The position numbers were made by a program, and so were the translations under genes. Below the pieces are notes generated by a model. It worked only from the letters and a program-made list of their open reading frames with translations. It did no database searches and was not told the origin of the DNA. 64,000 bases of DNA from Zunongwangia endophytica (GTDB taxonomy: Bacteria; Bacteroidota; Bacteroidia; Flavobacteriales; Flavobacteriaceae), in NCBI RefSeq assembly GCF_030409505.1, contig NZ_JAUFPZ010000002.1, positions 2,425,501-2,489,500 of the forward strand, given 5' to 3'. Below are positions 43,282-52,089 of the stretch, one piece after another. Every line of letters starts with the position of its first letter. Position 1 is the stretch's first letter.

Positions 43282-44233
43282 TTATTAAGCTCATTTTCTT
43301 TTTCTCTAAATAACGGTTCATACCAGCTATTCCCTGCAATCCTCCTGTATGGATGGCTAAAATACGTGAATTTTCAGGAAAGTGATTTTTTTCAATTAAA
43401 TCAAAAATACCAAACATCATCTTCCCTGTATAAATTGGATCTAGCTGAATCCCAAACTCCGTTTTAAAGTCATTTATAAAACTAACGAGTTCTTCATTTA
43501 TTTTAGCATAACCACCAAAATGCTCATCGCTAACGAGTGTCCAGTTTTTTTTATTGCTGAAATGACTAATTTCTTCTTTTAAAAACTCCCCTTTTAATGC
43601 TGAAAAAGCCAAAACCTTTTGATTTTCAGCTGAAGCATTTATCAAACCTGAAGCTGTACCGCCAGTTCCGGAAGCGACGCAAATCACATCGAATTCTTTA
43701 TCAGATTCACTTAAAATCTCTTCGCAGCCTCTAATAGCAAGCTCATTTGTTCCGCCTTCGGGAATTAAATAAAAATCGCCAAATTCATGATGTAAAGATT
43801 CGACAAAATCGGAATCATTTTTTCTTCGGAAATCTTCTCTTGAAATAAAGTGAAATTGCATCCCATTCTCCGAAGCAAACTTTAAGGTAGGATTTGATTT
43901 TAGCGTTTTCTGAAGGTCTTTTTTCAGCTCTTCCCCACGAATTACTCCGATTGTGGGAATATTATGAATTCTTCCTGCCGCGGCAGTCGCCGCAATATGA
44001 TTAGAAAAAGCACCTCCAAAAGTCAAAATTTGACTTTTTTGGAGCGCTTTGGCTTTTAAAACATTGTATTTAAGCTTCCTGAATTTATTCCCGGAAACTT
44101 CAGCATGCAGTAAATCTTCTCGCTTTAACCAAACTTCAATATTCTGCTTTTCAAATTTCTTGATAAAGTCATTTCGAGAAAAAACTGCCTCATTTTTATT
44201 GAAAATCAAATCGAAGTTGCGCTCTGCATTCAT
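43274..44233 (-). CDS. PLP-dependent D-cysteine desulfhydrase / ACC deaminase-like enzyme
   Basis: A 319-residue fold-type II PLP enzyme. The PLP lysine is in Val-Ser-Gly-Asn-Lys-Phe-Arg-Lys near residue 49, the phosphate-binding loop in Thr-Phe-Gly-Gly-Ala-Phe-Ser-Asn-His near residue 74, and a Ser-Gly-Thr-Gly-Gly-Thr-Ala-Ser-Gly loop lies near 189. The family removes sulfide from D-cysteine or deaminates aminocyclopropane carboxylate. The residues that separate these two activities cannot be judged by eye, so the substrate stays open. The start is preceded by a short spacer and a divergent 111-residue gene on the same strand. Confidence 0.85.
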   Translation of the reverse strand: MNAERNFDLIFNKNEAVFSRNDFIKKFEKQNIEVWLKREDLLHAEVSGNKFRKLKYNVLKAKALQKSQILTFGGAFSNHIAATAAAGRIHNIPTIGVIRGEELKKDLQKTLKSNPTLKFASENGMQFHFISREDFRRKNDSDFVESLHHEFGDFYLIPEGGTNELAIRGCEEILSESDKEFDVICVASGTGGTASGLINASAENQKVLAFSALKGEFLKEEISHFSNKKNWTLVSDEHFGGYAKINEELVSFINDFKTEFGIQLDPIYTGKMMFGIFDLIEKNHFPENSRILAIHTGGLQGIAGMNRYLEKKKMSLIIE

Positions 44234-44271
44234 TTTGCAAAGATGAGAAAGGCGAAAATTGGAACAAAGAA

Positions 44272-44607
44272 TTAAAGAAAATATTTTAGGAAGGAATAAG
44301 CTTTTCTGTTAGTTAAGTAGTCTTCATCTTTTTCCTTAGTGTAGGCTTCAACCTCAAAACTAATATTTTGGTAGGCTTTCATAGAATCTCGATATTTTAT
44401 CCAGCGAAAGAGAAATTCAGCTACATAAAAAATATAGAAGAAAACAACCAAAAGCTCCAATTGCTGCTTCAGATGGATCTTCTCGTGATTCACTAAAAGC
44501 TCATCCTCTTTGTATTCGGCCGTTTTCACAAAAATCACCGGCCAAATTGTGACCGCAATAAAGTTTTTACCTAGAATATGTTTGTTGACCAAAATCATTT
44601 TCTTCAA
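44272..44607 (-). CDS. Small membrane-associated protein with HExxH motif
   Basis: A 111-residue protein. Residues about 40-48 read Asn-His-Glu-Lys-Ile-His, a zinc-peptidase-like HExxH. A hydrophobic span follows (about 53-70), and a Glu in Ile-Ser-Phe-Glu-Val-Glu-Ala-Tyr near residue 86 could be the third ligand. This recalls a cut-down gluzincin or M48/M56-like fold. Homologues of this size occur in flavobacteria as hypothetical proteins (recall). Whether it is an active peptidase is open. It is divergent from the DUF5522 gene with 24 bp between. Confidence 0.55.
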   Translation of the reverse strand: MKKMILVNKHILGKNFIAVTIWPVIFVKTAEYKEDELLVNHEKIHLKQQLELLVVFFYIFYVAEFLFRWIKYRDSMKAYQNISFEVEAYTKEKDEDYLTNRKAYSFLKYFL

Positions 44608-44618
44608 GTTAAGAATTG

Positions 44619-44626
44619 TAATTTTG
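44619..44626 (+). promoter_or_regulatory. Promoter -7 box (TAATTTTG) of the DUF5522 gene
   Basis: Exact TAnnTTTG match located 5 bases before the ATG at 44632, giving an almost leaderless transcript as at 30734. Confidence 0.4.
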
Positions 44627-44631
44627 TTTTC

Positions 44632-44799
44632 ATGAGTTTTCCAAGAAAAAAAATACCTTTAGAAGACGGCGACTATTATTTAACGCCAGAAGGTTATAAA
44701 TGTTTTACAGAGCAATATCATCTTAAACGTGGCTATTGCTGCGAAAGCGGTTGTAGACATTGCCCCTACGGTTATGATAAAAAGACGAATTCTCAATAA
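44632..44799 (+). CDS. DUF5522 family cysteine-rich small protein
   Basis: Reading from the ATG at 44632 gives 55 residues, preferred over the ATG at 44578 because the latter lies inside the opposite gene and before the -7 box. It contains Tyr-Tyr-Leu-Thr-Pro-Glu-Gly-Tyr-Lys-Cys-Phe-Thr-Glu and a Cys-Cys-Glu-Ser-Gly-Cys-Arg-His-Cys-Pro-Tyr cluster, typical of DUF5522 and capable of binding a metal. Function is unknown. Confidence 0.8.
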   Translation: MSFPRKKIPLEDGDYYLTPEGYKCFTEQYHLKRGYCCESGCRHCPYGYDKKTNSQ

Positions 44800-44978
44800 T
44801 ACATAAGTGATGGCTATTTGCTGTAATTATAGGAGATTTAAGGTTATTCGTATAGAAATAGTGCTTTTCAGAATAGTTAAAATAGTTTAATTCGGCATGA
44901 TATTTGAGATTATCAAACAGTCTAACAAGTGATTAGCATCCTTGCTTAGGATTTTATAAATTATAAAATATAACACCT

Positions 44979-45518
44979 ATGAAAGTTCTAAAATTTACTC
45001 CTGTGTTGTTGCTTTTGGCCATTTTCGTCACTTCTTGTAGCAGTGTGAGAGTAGCCTCTGATTATGATCGTGAAGCCAATTTTAATTCTTACAGCTCTTT
45101 CGCTTTTTTTAAGCCGGGAGTTGATAAAGCTGAAATATCTGATCTTGATAAGAAACGAATCATGCGAGCTATTGAAGCTTCTATGAAGGAAAAAGGATTC
45201 GAGAAATCCCAAAGTCCAGATCTTTTAGTAAGCATTTTCACCAAAACACACGAGAATATAAATATTTACCAGAATAACCCAGGATGGGGTTATGGTTGGG
45301 GTTGGTCACCATGGTATTGGAATACAGGATTCAATACAGTGAATAGAACTAGCGACGGAACTTTATATATCGATCTTATTGATGCAGAAACTAAAGAATT
45401 AGTATGGCAGGGAATGGGTACTGCTGCTCTTGCTGAAAAAGTGAGTAAAAAACAAGAACGCATTAATGAAATTGTATCCAAAATATTAGAAAAATATCCT
45501 CCGGGATCTGAAGATTAA
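44979..45518 (+). CDS. DUF4136 lipoprotein
   Basis: A 179-residue outer-envelope lipoprotein with lipobox Val-Thr-Ser-Cys at about residue 20. The DUF4136 domain follows: Val-Ala-Ser-Asp-Tyr-Asp near residue 26, then Ala-Phe-Phe-Lys-Pro, a Ser-Pro-Asp-Leu-Leu-Val-Ser region, and a Trp/Gly/Tyr-rich loop near residues 103-115. The C-terminal Leu-Val-Trp-Gln-Gly motif is also typical. Function is unknown. It is followed by its own terminator. Confidence 0.85.
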   Translation: MKVLKFTPVLLLLAIFVTSCSSVRVASDYDREANFNSYSSFAFFKPGVDKAEISDLDKKRIMRAIEASMKEKGFEKSQSPDLLVSIFTKTHENINIYQNNPGWGYGWGWSPWYWNTGFNTVNRTSDGTLYIDLIDAETKELVWQGMGTAALAEKVSKKQERINEIVSKILEKYPPGSED

Positions 45519-45527
45519 AAGATTTCT

Positions 45528-45554
45528 AAGCCTCTCTCTCGAGAGGCTTTTTTA
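45528..45554 (+). terminator. Terminator of the DUF4136 gene
   Basis: Arms 45528-45535 and 45542-45549 pair over 8 bp with a six-base loop and are followed by a run of T. It lies 9 bp past the stop. Confidence 0.8.
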
Positions 45555-45628
45555 TTGCCATATTTTTTACACTTCGCTTATTTCTTTTAAAATTTCGTAT
45601 ATTCAGTACTCAAATAAGCCACAACTTT

Positions 45629-47389
45629 ATGCTTAATTCAATTGAGTCTAACGAAATTTTAGAACGCTTACCTGCGCATCTTCAGCAATATATTAAACCA
45701 CAAAACTACGAAGATTACACGCCTATCAATCAAGCCGTATGGCGATATGTAATGCAGAAGAATGTGGCTTATCTTAGCAAGGTTGCGCACAATTCATATT
45801 TAGACGGACTCAAGCAAACGGGGATTTCTATAGATCATATTCCTAATATGTACGGGATGAACCGCATTTTAAAATCTATTGGATGGGCGGCGGTGGCTGT
45901 AGATGGTTTTATTCCGCCGGCTGCTTTTATGGAATTTCAGGCGTTTAATGTTTTGGTGATCGCGAGCGATATCAGACAACTTGAAAATATTGAATATACA
46001 CCGGCACCAGATATTATTCATGAAGGCGCCGGCCATGCACCAATTATCGCAAATCCTGAGTATGCGGAATACCTGCGTAGATTCGGGGAAATTGGCTGCA
46101 AAGCGATTTCCAGCTCGCACGACTATGAGGTTTACGAAGCTATTCGAAAACTTTCTATCTTAAAAGAAGCTGAAGGAACGCCGCTAAAAGAAATTGCTGC
46201 TATTGAAAAACTTGTTGGAGAACTGCAAGATAAAAATGTTAAGCCTAGTGAAATGGCGCTCATAAGAAATTTACATTGGTGGACGGTAGAATACGGATTG
46301 ATAGGAACTCCCGAAAATCCTAAGATTTATGGCGCCGGTTTGTTATCTTCTATTGGCGAAAGTAAATCTTGCATGACCGATAATGTAAAGAAAATACCTT
46401 ATTCTATCGAAGCTATGCATCAGGAGTTTGATATTACAAAACCTCAACCTCAATTGTATGTAACTCCAGATTTTGCACATTTGAGTTTGGTTTTAGAGGA
46501 ATTCGCCAATAAAATGGCGCTTAGAAAAGGTGGTTTAAGCGGAATTAAAAAATTGATTGATTCTAAAGGTTTAGGCACAATCGAATTTAGTACCGGTTTG
46601 CAGGTTTCTGGGAATTTTGAAAATGTGATCGAATTTGAAGGAAAACCGATTTATATTCAAACGAAAGGAAAAACAGCACTTGCTTCCAGAGAAAAAGAAT
46701 TGGTAGGACATGGAACAAAATCACATCCCAAAGGTCTTGGCTCGCCCATCGGAAAATTAAAAGGGATCAATTTAGCCATTGAAGATATGAGTCCGCGTGA
46801 CTTAAAGGCCTATAAAATTTACGAAGGAGAAAATATTGAGCTAGAATTTGAAGGTGGCGTCAACGTAAACGGCGAAATAATTACCGGAACCAGAAACCTA
46901 CAAGGAAAAATAGTACTCATAAGCTTTAAAAATTGCACTGTAAAATACGAAGATCAAGTTTTATTTAAACCGGAATGGGGGCGATACGATATGGCCGTAG
47001 GTAAAGAAGTAGTCTCTGCATTTGCAGGACCTGCAGATCATCACTCGTTCGATTTAGTTACCCACAAAACAAGTTCTAGTGCAATTAAATCTGAGAAAAC
47101 ATCGGAACGCAAAGAGTTAGAAGATTTATATGAAGCCGTTCGTAATGTTAGAGAAGGAAAAAATACAAAATTCAGTATTCAGGCAGTTTTTGATATTCTG
47201 AAAAAAGATCATCAGGAAGATTGGTTACTAAGCACTGAAATTTATGAACTTGCTTTAGAACATGATGAAGATTTGGCTGAAAGAACAAAAGAGCATCTAA
47301 AAGACCTTCAGCAAAAAAGACCAAAAATAGCGCATCTAATCGAAGACGGATTCGCTATGGCTAGGCATAAACTGGCTCCTAAAATCTAA
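45629..47389 (+). CDS. Aromatic amino acid hydroxylase (phenylalanine 4-monooxygenase-like), extended
   Basis: A 586-residue pterin-dependent iron hydroxylase. The catalytic domain spans about residues 20-330. The iron His-Glu...His set is in Asp-Ile-Ile-His-Glu-Gly-Ala-Gly-His near residue 130, with the partner Glu in Glu-Tyr-Gly-Leu-Ile-Gly near 218. Typical bacterial PAHs are near 260-300 residues. This one carries about 250 more with no recognised fold, including a beta-rich part (about 340-470) and a helical tail (about 490-580). Such long forms are known in flavobacteria. It should make tyrosine from phenylalanine. It overlaps the convergent DUF4230 gene by 4 bp. Confidence 0.85.
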   Translation: MLNSIESNEILERLPAHLQQYIKPQNYEDYTPINQAVWRYVMQKNVAYLSKVAHNSYLDGLKQTGISIDHIPNMYGMNRILKSIGWAAVAVDGFIPPAAFMEFQAFNVLVIASDIRQLENIEYTPAPDIIHEGAGHAPIIANPEYAEYLRRFGEIGCKAISSSHDYEVYEAIRKLSILKEAEGTPLKEIAAIEKLVGELQDKNVKPSEMALIRNLHWWTVEYGLIGTPENPKIYGAGLLSSIGESKSCMTDNVKKIPYSIEAMHQEFDITKPQPQLYVTPDFAHLSLVLEEFANKMALRKGGLSGIKKLIDSKGLGTIEFSTGLQVSGNFENVIEFEGKPIYIQTKGKTALASREKELVGHGTKSHPKGLGSPIGKLKGINLAIEDMSPRDLKAYKIYEGENIELEFEGGVNVNGEIITGTRNLQGKIVLISFKNCTVKYEDQVLFKPEWGRYDMAVGKEVVSAFAGPADHHSFDLVTHKTSSSAIKSEKTSERKELEDLYEAVRNVREGKNTKFSIQAVFDILKKDHQEDWLLSTEIYELALEHDEDLAERTKEHLKDLQQKRPKIAHLIEDGFAMARHKLAPKI

Positions 47390-48000
47390 AGTTTGATATC
47401 CTGTAGATCGTTTTGAGAGGTTACCGGCATGTCATTATATTCTAAGGTCCAGCCCATGGTACTTGTTAGGATATAGATTTTTGACAATTCGCTTACCAAC
47501 CTGTTTTGAGCGTTCGTTTTAATACTGGAAGCCTCTATTTTTTTCTTTAAAGAAGCGGTCACTTTCTTTTTGATCTTATTGTGATCTGAAGCTTCAAATT
47601 GATTTAGATAATCCTGGGTAACATCGTAATATTGAATATCCGGATAAATATTAAGCTCTTCTTTTGGGATACTCTTTATAATGACACGCTTGTTTTCCTC
47701 ATCGATTTCAGTTTCAAGCTGACTTAGATCATAGCTTACCGTTACTTTCGCATTAACTACAATTAGCGCTTTCTTTCTTGCCGAAAAGACATCTAAATAA
47801 AACTTTTTGGAATCTTTATATGACCAAACCTGAGAGAAATCACCTTCGGTAACGACCAGTTTTCCCACATTCTTAATCTGTTCCTGTATTAACTGTGAGT
47901 TTTGGGTTAACTGCGCTTTTTCATCTTGATAATCTTTGTAAGATCGATAACCAAAGAATATAAGCACAATCACTACAACAGCGATTAAGAACTTTTTCAT
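47386..48000 (-). CDS. DUF4230 family membrane-anchored protein
   Basis: A 204-residue protein with an N-terminal membrane span (residues about 4-20) and a periplasmic part of DUF4230 type: a Val-Gly-Lys-Leu-Val-Val-Thr-Glu-Gly-Asp-Phe segment near residue 50 and a Lys-Ala-Leu-Ile-Val-Val-Asn-Ala-Lys-Val-Thr-Val-Ser-Tyr-Asp segment near 83. The last third is helical. Its function is unknown. The final 4 bases overlap the hydroxylase gene from the other strand. Confidence 0.8.
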   Translation of the reverse strand: MKKFLIAVVVIVLIFFGYRSYKDYQDEKAQLTQNSQLIQEQIKNVGKLVVTEGDFSQVWSYKDSKKFYLDVFSARKKALIVVNAKVTVSYDLSQLETEIDEENKRVIIKSIPKEELNIYPDIQYYDVTQDYLNQFEASDHNKIKKKVTASLKKKIEASSIKTNAQNRLVSELSKIYILTSTMGWTLEYNDMPVTSQNDLQDIKL

Positions 48001-48065
48001 TTAATAAAAGTTAGAATTAGGAAATTAAAGATAAGGATTTAAAAATAGGAAAGTGTTATAAAAAA

Positions 48066-48173
48066 CTTATGGACGGCCCCACCCGTCCATAAGAGTAAAA
48101 TTTCTAAAATCTACCCCAAACAAATTTTAGAAAAGAAAGTTTAATTAATCATCGTATTCTTTATGGCGAATAC
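48066..48173 (-). ncRNA. Candidate structured RNA with three hairpins ending in a terminator
   Basis: On the minus strand three perfect hairpins follow each other. The first is 48173-48168 with 48159-48154 (6 bp), the second 48133-48124 with 48110-48101 (10 bp). The third is 48093-48083 with 48076-48066 (11 bp, loop GTGGGG), which ends directly in TTTTTT. The last is a classic rho-independent terminator. The region lies in a 290-bp gap with no gene. It may be a small RNA, a structured 3' UTR of the GSCFA gene, or a leader of DUF4230. No sequence family is recognised. Confidence 0.45.
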
Positions 48174-48293
48174 TTCAATCAATAAATTAGAATTAATTTA
48201 CAGTGCGTAATTTACGATTATTTTGTAATATTCAAAATATATATCGTTTAATTTTATTACATAGCAGTATAATTGGCTTTTAAAATAATAAAT

Positions 48294-49256
48294 TCAGAAT
48301 TTAATAGTTGGATTTTTATCCTGTAATTTTTTAATTTTTAGCTGAAGTTTGTCAAGAAATTCGCGATGTTTCGGGCTAGTTTCATCAAACGGGCGATGAC
48401 TTAAACCTTTCTGAATAGTATTTATTTCTTTCATTATTGGATAAACTTTCGCATCTATCCACGCTTCTTTGAATTTATCCCAAACATAATCTATTGCTAT
48501 TTCAGAAAGATGAATCATGTCTTTTCCATAAAAACGATAATCCCGCAACTCGTCCATTACAATCTCGTAACTCGGAAAATATGTCGTTTTTTTATCGAAT
48601 TTCAATTTCATTTCTTCGCGATATGAATGCAAACCCGAAATAAGATTCGCCTTGCTACGCTGATTTTCTACAAAACCATCCTTCAAATGCCGGACCGGTG
48701 AAACGGTAAAGATCACTTTAGCTTTAGGATTAAGCTTCCAGATGATTTTCGAAATTTCAGTAAGACTTTCTTTAATTTCTTCCGCAGAAAAAATCTTTTT
48801 ACTGAAATTAGATTGCGCTACTTTATGGCAATTCGCGACCAAACGATTATCAGAGTTTAAAATATAGCCCCAAGACGTCCCTAAAGTAATTATCACATGT
48901 GAACTTTCTTGCAGAAAAGCTCGAGTGGATGCTAAGGTATTATTCAAATTATAAATCATCTCTGAACGATCAGAATGATTCATTTGAGAGTGAACATCAA
49001 AACACGAACATTGATTATTTAGCTGAAAAATGTCTTTCTCTGAATATTCATAATTTTCATCTATTCTTTGGAAGAGCTGAAGTAATGCTAAAGGATTAAA
49101 AATGATCCCAAACGGATTCTGAATGACACGAAACTTATAATACTGAAGTTTATCTCCAATATTTTCTACAAAACAAGAACCAAATAAAGATATTTTAGCT
49201 TCGTAATCGATCTTTGGAGACTGATTTTTAATCGGTACAATTGTCCTAAAATCCAT
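48294..49256 (-). CDS. GSCFA domain protein
   Basis: A 320-residue protein with the naming motif Gly-Ser-Cys-Phe-Val near residue 26 and a Thr-Leu-Gly-Thr-Ser-Trp-Gly segment near 125. The family is thought to have a SGNH-hydrolase-like fold, and the Gly-Ser-Cys may carry the nucleophile. There is no signal peptide, so it is cytosolic. The substrate is unknown. It lies downstream of alaS on the same strand behind a hairpin and precedes the candidate RNA. Confidence 0.85.
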   Translation of the reverse strand: MDFRTIVPIKNQSPKIDYEAKISLFGSCFVENIGDKLQYYKFRVIQNPFGIIFNPLALLQLFQRIDENYEYSEKDIFQLNNQCSCFDVHSQMNHSDRSEMIYNLNNTLASTRAFLQESSHVIITLGTSWGYILNSDNRLVANCHKVAQSNFSKKIFSAEEIKESLTEISKIIWKLNPKAKVIFTVSPVRHLKDGFVENQRSKANLISGLHSYREEMKLKFDKKTTYFPSYEIVMDELRDYRFYGKDMIHLSEIAIDYVWDKFKEAWIDAKVYPIMKEINTIQKGLSHRPFDETSPKHREFLDKLQLKIKKLQDKNPTIKF

Positions 49257-49274
49257 AACTATTGTAAATAATAA

Positions 49275-49305
49275 AGGCGTACAGAATTAATCCTTCCGTA
49301 CGCCT
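49275..49305. terminator. Hairpin between alaS and the GSCFA gene
   Basis: Arms 49275-49282 and 49298-49305 pair over 8 bp. On the minus strand it is followed by TTTATTATTT, a weak U tract, so partial termination after alaS is likely. Confidence 0.5.
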
Positions 49306-49348
49306 ATCTTTTTCATAAAAGAAAGATACTAAATTTCTTAGAATCTTG

Positions 49349-51958
49349 TTATTCGATATATTTTTTAGCTTCAGCTAAAGCTTCTGGTATTCCTGCAGGT
49401 TTTTTACCACCTGCAGTTGCAAAGAAAGGCTGGCCACCGCCACCTCCCTGGATATGCTTACCAAGCTCACGAACAATTGTTCCCGCATTTAAGTCTTTGC
49501 TAGCAACTAACTCTTTAGAAACATAGCAAGAAAGTAATGCTTTTCCTTTTTGCTCGGTTCCAAAAAGAAGGAATAAATTATCGATCTCTCCACCCAATTG
49601 AAAGGCTAGATCTTTAATTCCGCCGGCATCTAAATCTACTTGTTTTGCTAAAAAGTGAACTCCGTTTATTTCCTGAATCTCATTTTTGATCTCAGATTTT
49701 AGGTTTTTGGCTTTTTCTTTCAGTAAAGCTTCTACTTGCTTTTTAAGCTCAGCATTTTCATCTTGTAATACTGAAATTGCTTTTACTGGATCTTTGGCAT
49801 TTTTCAACAATCCCTGAACCTCTTCTAATATTTCAGTTTTAGTATTAAAATAGTCTCTTACTGCTTCCCCGGTGATCGCTTCGATCCTACGAATCCCTGA
49901 AGCTACTGCACTTTCTCCGGTAATTTTAAAATACCAGATATCGGCGGTATTATTTACGTGCGTACCACCACAAAGTTCCATAGATTCTCCAAAACGAATC
50001 GCACGAACACTATCGCCATACTTCTCTCCAAAAAGTGCAATCGCACCTTGATCTAAAGCTTCTTGGTGAGCGATATTTCGTTGTTCTTCAAGTTTTAAGT
50101 GTTGCTGAATACGCTCGTTTACAAACTGCTCTACATGCTCTATTTCTTCGGAAGAAAGTTTGCTAAAATGACTAAAATCGAAACGCAAATAATTAGGTTG
50201 CACCATAGAACCTTTTTGCTCTACGTGCGCTCCCAGTATTTGTCGTAACGCCTGATGCAGTAAGTGTGTGGCGGTATGATTTGCCGCTGTTTTTGCACGA
50301 GCAGCTGCATCTACTATTGCGGTAAACTCTGCTGAAACATCTTTAGGCAATTTCTTAGCAAAATGGATAATCTGGTTACTTTCTTTCTTAGTATCGAGAA
50401 TGCTTATTTTTTCCTCACCAAGTTTCAAATATCCTTTATCGCCAACCTGCCCACCACCTTCTGGATAAAAAGGTGTTTTAGTAAATACTATTTGATAAAG
50501 CGCTCCTTGCTTTTTCGTTTCTACTTTACGGTATTTGGCGATTTTGACCTTAGTTTCTAATTCATCATAACCTACAAAAGCATCTTCATCTACCTCAGTA
50601 ATTTCTTCCCAATCTCCAGAGGTTACCTGGGTTGCAGCTCTAGAGCGTTCTTTTTGCTTTTTAAGTTCTGCTTCAAATTCAGCAATATTTAAACTAAGTC
50701 CTTTTTCTTTTAAAATAAGCGCAGTCAAGTCGATCGGAAATCCAAAAGTATCATATAATTCAAAAGCTTTCACTCCTGAAATTTCTTTGCCTTTAGATTC
50801 GGTTACAATATTGTCTAACATCACCAATCCCTGTTCTAAAGTTCGAAGAAAAGAAAGCTCTTCTTCTTTAATCACATTTTGGATAAGCTGTTCTTGTTTT
50901 ACCAACTCTGGGAAAGCTTCTCCCATTTGAGTTTTAAGTCTATCTACTAATTTGTAGATAAAAGGTTCTTTAGTATTTAAAAAGGTGAAACCGTACCGAA
51001 TCGCACGACGCAAAATTCTACGAATCACATAACCGGCTCCCGTATTACTTGGCAATTGCCCATCTGCTATACTAAAAGCTACGGCACGAACGTGATCAGC
51101 AATCACACGAATGGCGATATTAATTTCTTCAGATTTACCGTAAGTTGAATTAGTGATCTTTTCTATCTCGGCGATAAGTGGTGTAAAAACATCGGTATCG
51201 TAGTTGGATTGTTTTCCTTGCATGACCATACAAAGACGCTCGAATCCCATACCGGTATCGATATGCTTAGCAGGTAATTCTTCTAAAGAACCATCTGCTT
51301 TTCGGTTAAATTGCATAAAAACCAGGTTCCATATTTCTACAACCTGCGGATGATCGGCATTTACCAATTCTCTACCCGATTTTTTGGCTTTCTCTTCAGC
51401 AGAACGTATATCTACATGAATTTCTGAACAAGGCCCACATGGCCCCTGATCGCCCATTTCCCAAAAGTTATCTTTTTTATTTCCGTAGATAATTCGGTCT
51501 TCAGGAACAATTTTTTTCCAAAATTCTAAAGCTTCGGTATCTAAACCAACACCGTCTTCTTTACTGCCCTCGAAAACAGAAACGTATAGACTTTCTTTAT
51601 CGATATTGAACTTCTGGGTTAATAATTCCCAGGACCAATTAATGGCCTCTTCTTTAAAATAGTCTCCAAAACTCCAGTTCCCTAGCATTTCGAACATGGT
51701 GTGATGATAAGTATCGTGACCTACTTCTTCCAAATCATTATGCTTACCGCTAACACGAAGACATTTTTGTGAATCGGTTACCCGAGTATTTTTTGGTACC
51801 GAATTCCCAAGAAAAAATTCTTTAAACTGAACCATCCCGGCGTTGGTAAACATCAGGCTTGGATCATTCTTAAGCACCATTGGTGCTGAAGGGACAATGC
51901 TATGCGATTTTGCTTTAAAAAATTCTAAAAAGCTTTTGCGAATTTCCTGAGATTTCAT
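49349..51958 (-). CDS. alaS: Alanyl-tRNA synthetase
   Basis: An 869-residue class II synthetase that charges tRNA-Ala. The aminoacylation domain covers about residues 1-430, with Phe-Thr-Asn-Ala-Gly-Met near residue 33 and Arg-Arg-Ala-Ile-Arg-Tyr near 317. The editing domain (about 560-700) has the zinc motif His-Thr-Ala-Thr-His and Cys-Gly-Gly-Thr-His. The C-terminal part (about 720-869) is a coiled coil and a DHHA1 domain with Gly-Gly-Gly-Gly-Gly-Gln-Pro-Phe. Its start is 130 bp from the divergent M23 gene. Confidence 0.98.
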   Translation of the reverse strand: MKSQEIRKSFLEFFKAKSHSIVPSAPMVLKNDPSLMFTNAGMVQFKEFFLGNSVPKNTRVTDSQKCLRVSGKHNDLEEVGHDTYHHTMFEMLGNWSFGDYFKEEAINWSWELLTQKFNIDKESLYVSVFEGSKEDGVGLDTEALEFWKKIVPEDRIIYGNKKDNFWEMGDQGPCGPCSEIHVDIRSAEEKAKKSGRELVNADHPQVVEIWNLVFMQFNRKADGSLEELPAKHIDTGMGFERLCMVMQGKQSNYDTDVFTPLIAEIEKITNSTYGKSEEINIAIRVIADHVRAVAFSIADGQLPSNTGAGYVIRRILRRAIRYGFTFLNTKEPFIYKLVDRLKTQMGEAFPELVKQEQLIQNVIKEEELSFLRTLEQGLVMLDNIVTESKGKEISGVKAFELYDTFGFPIDLTALILKEKGLSLNIAEFEAELKKQKERSRAATQVTSGDWEEITEVDEDAFVGYDELETKVKIAKYRKVETKKQGALYQIVFTKTPFYPEGGGQVGDKGYLKLGEEKISILDTKKESNQIIHFAKKLPKDVSAEFTAIVDAAARAKTAANHTATHLLHQALRQILGAHVEQKGSMVQPNYLRFDFSHFSKLSSEEIEHVEQFVNERIQQHLKLEEQRNIAHQEALDQGAIALFGEKYGDSVRAIRFGESMELCGGTHVNNTADIWYFKITGESAVASGIRRIEAITGEAVRDYFNTKTEILEEVQGLLKNAKDPVKAISVLQDENAELKKQVEALLKEKAKNLKSEIKNEIQEINGVHFLAKQVDLDAGGIKDLAFQLGGEIDNLFLLFGTEQKGKALLSCYVSKELVASKDLNAGTIVRELGKHIQGGGGGQPFFATAGGKKPAGIPEALAEAKKYIE

Positions 51959-52012
51959 GTACTGTAATTTCTTCTAAAAATTATTAAATTATGCAGGCTA
52001 TAAAACAATTGC

Positions 52013-52020
52013 TATCTTTG
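52013..52020 (+). promoter_or_regulatory. Promoter -7 box (TATCTTTG) of the M23-MerR-LemA-TPM operon
   Basis: Exact TAnnTTTG match, about 70 bases before the ATG at 52090, in the divergent space between alaS and the M23 gene. A 65-nt leader would result. No clear -33 element. Confidence 0.5.
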
Positions 52021-52089
52021 TTCGTTACCGTATAAACTTGCACGCTTTTTGTGCATACAACGGCAACAAAAATACTATAAATTTACCTC

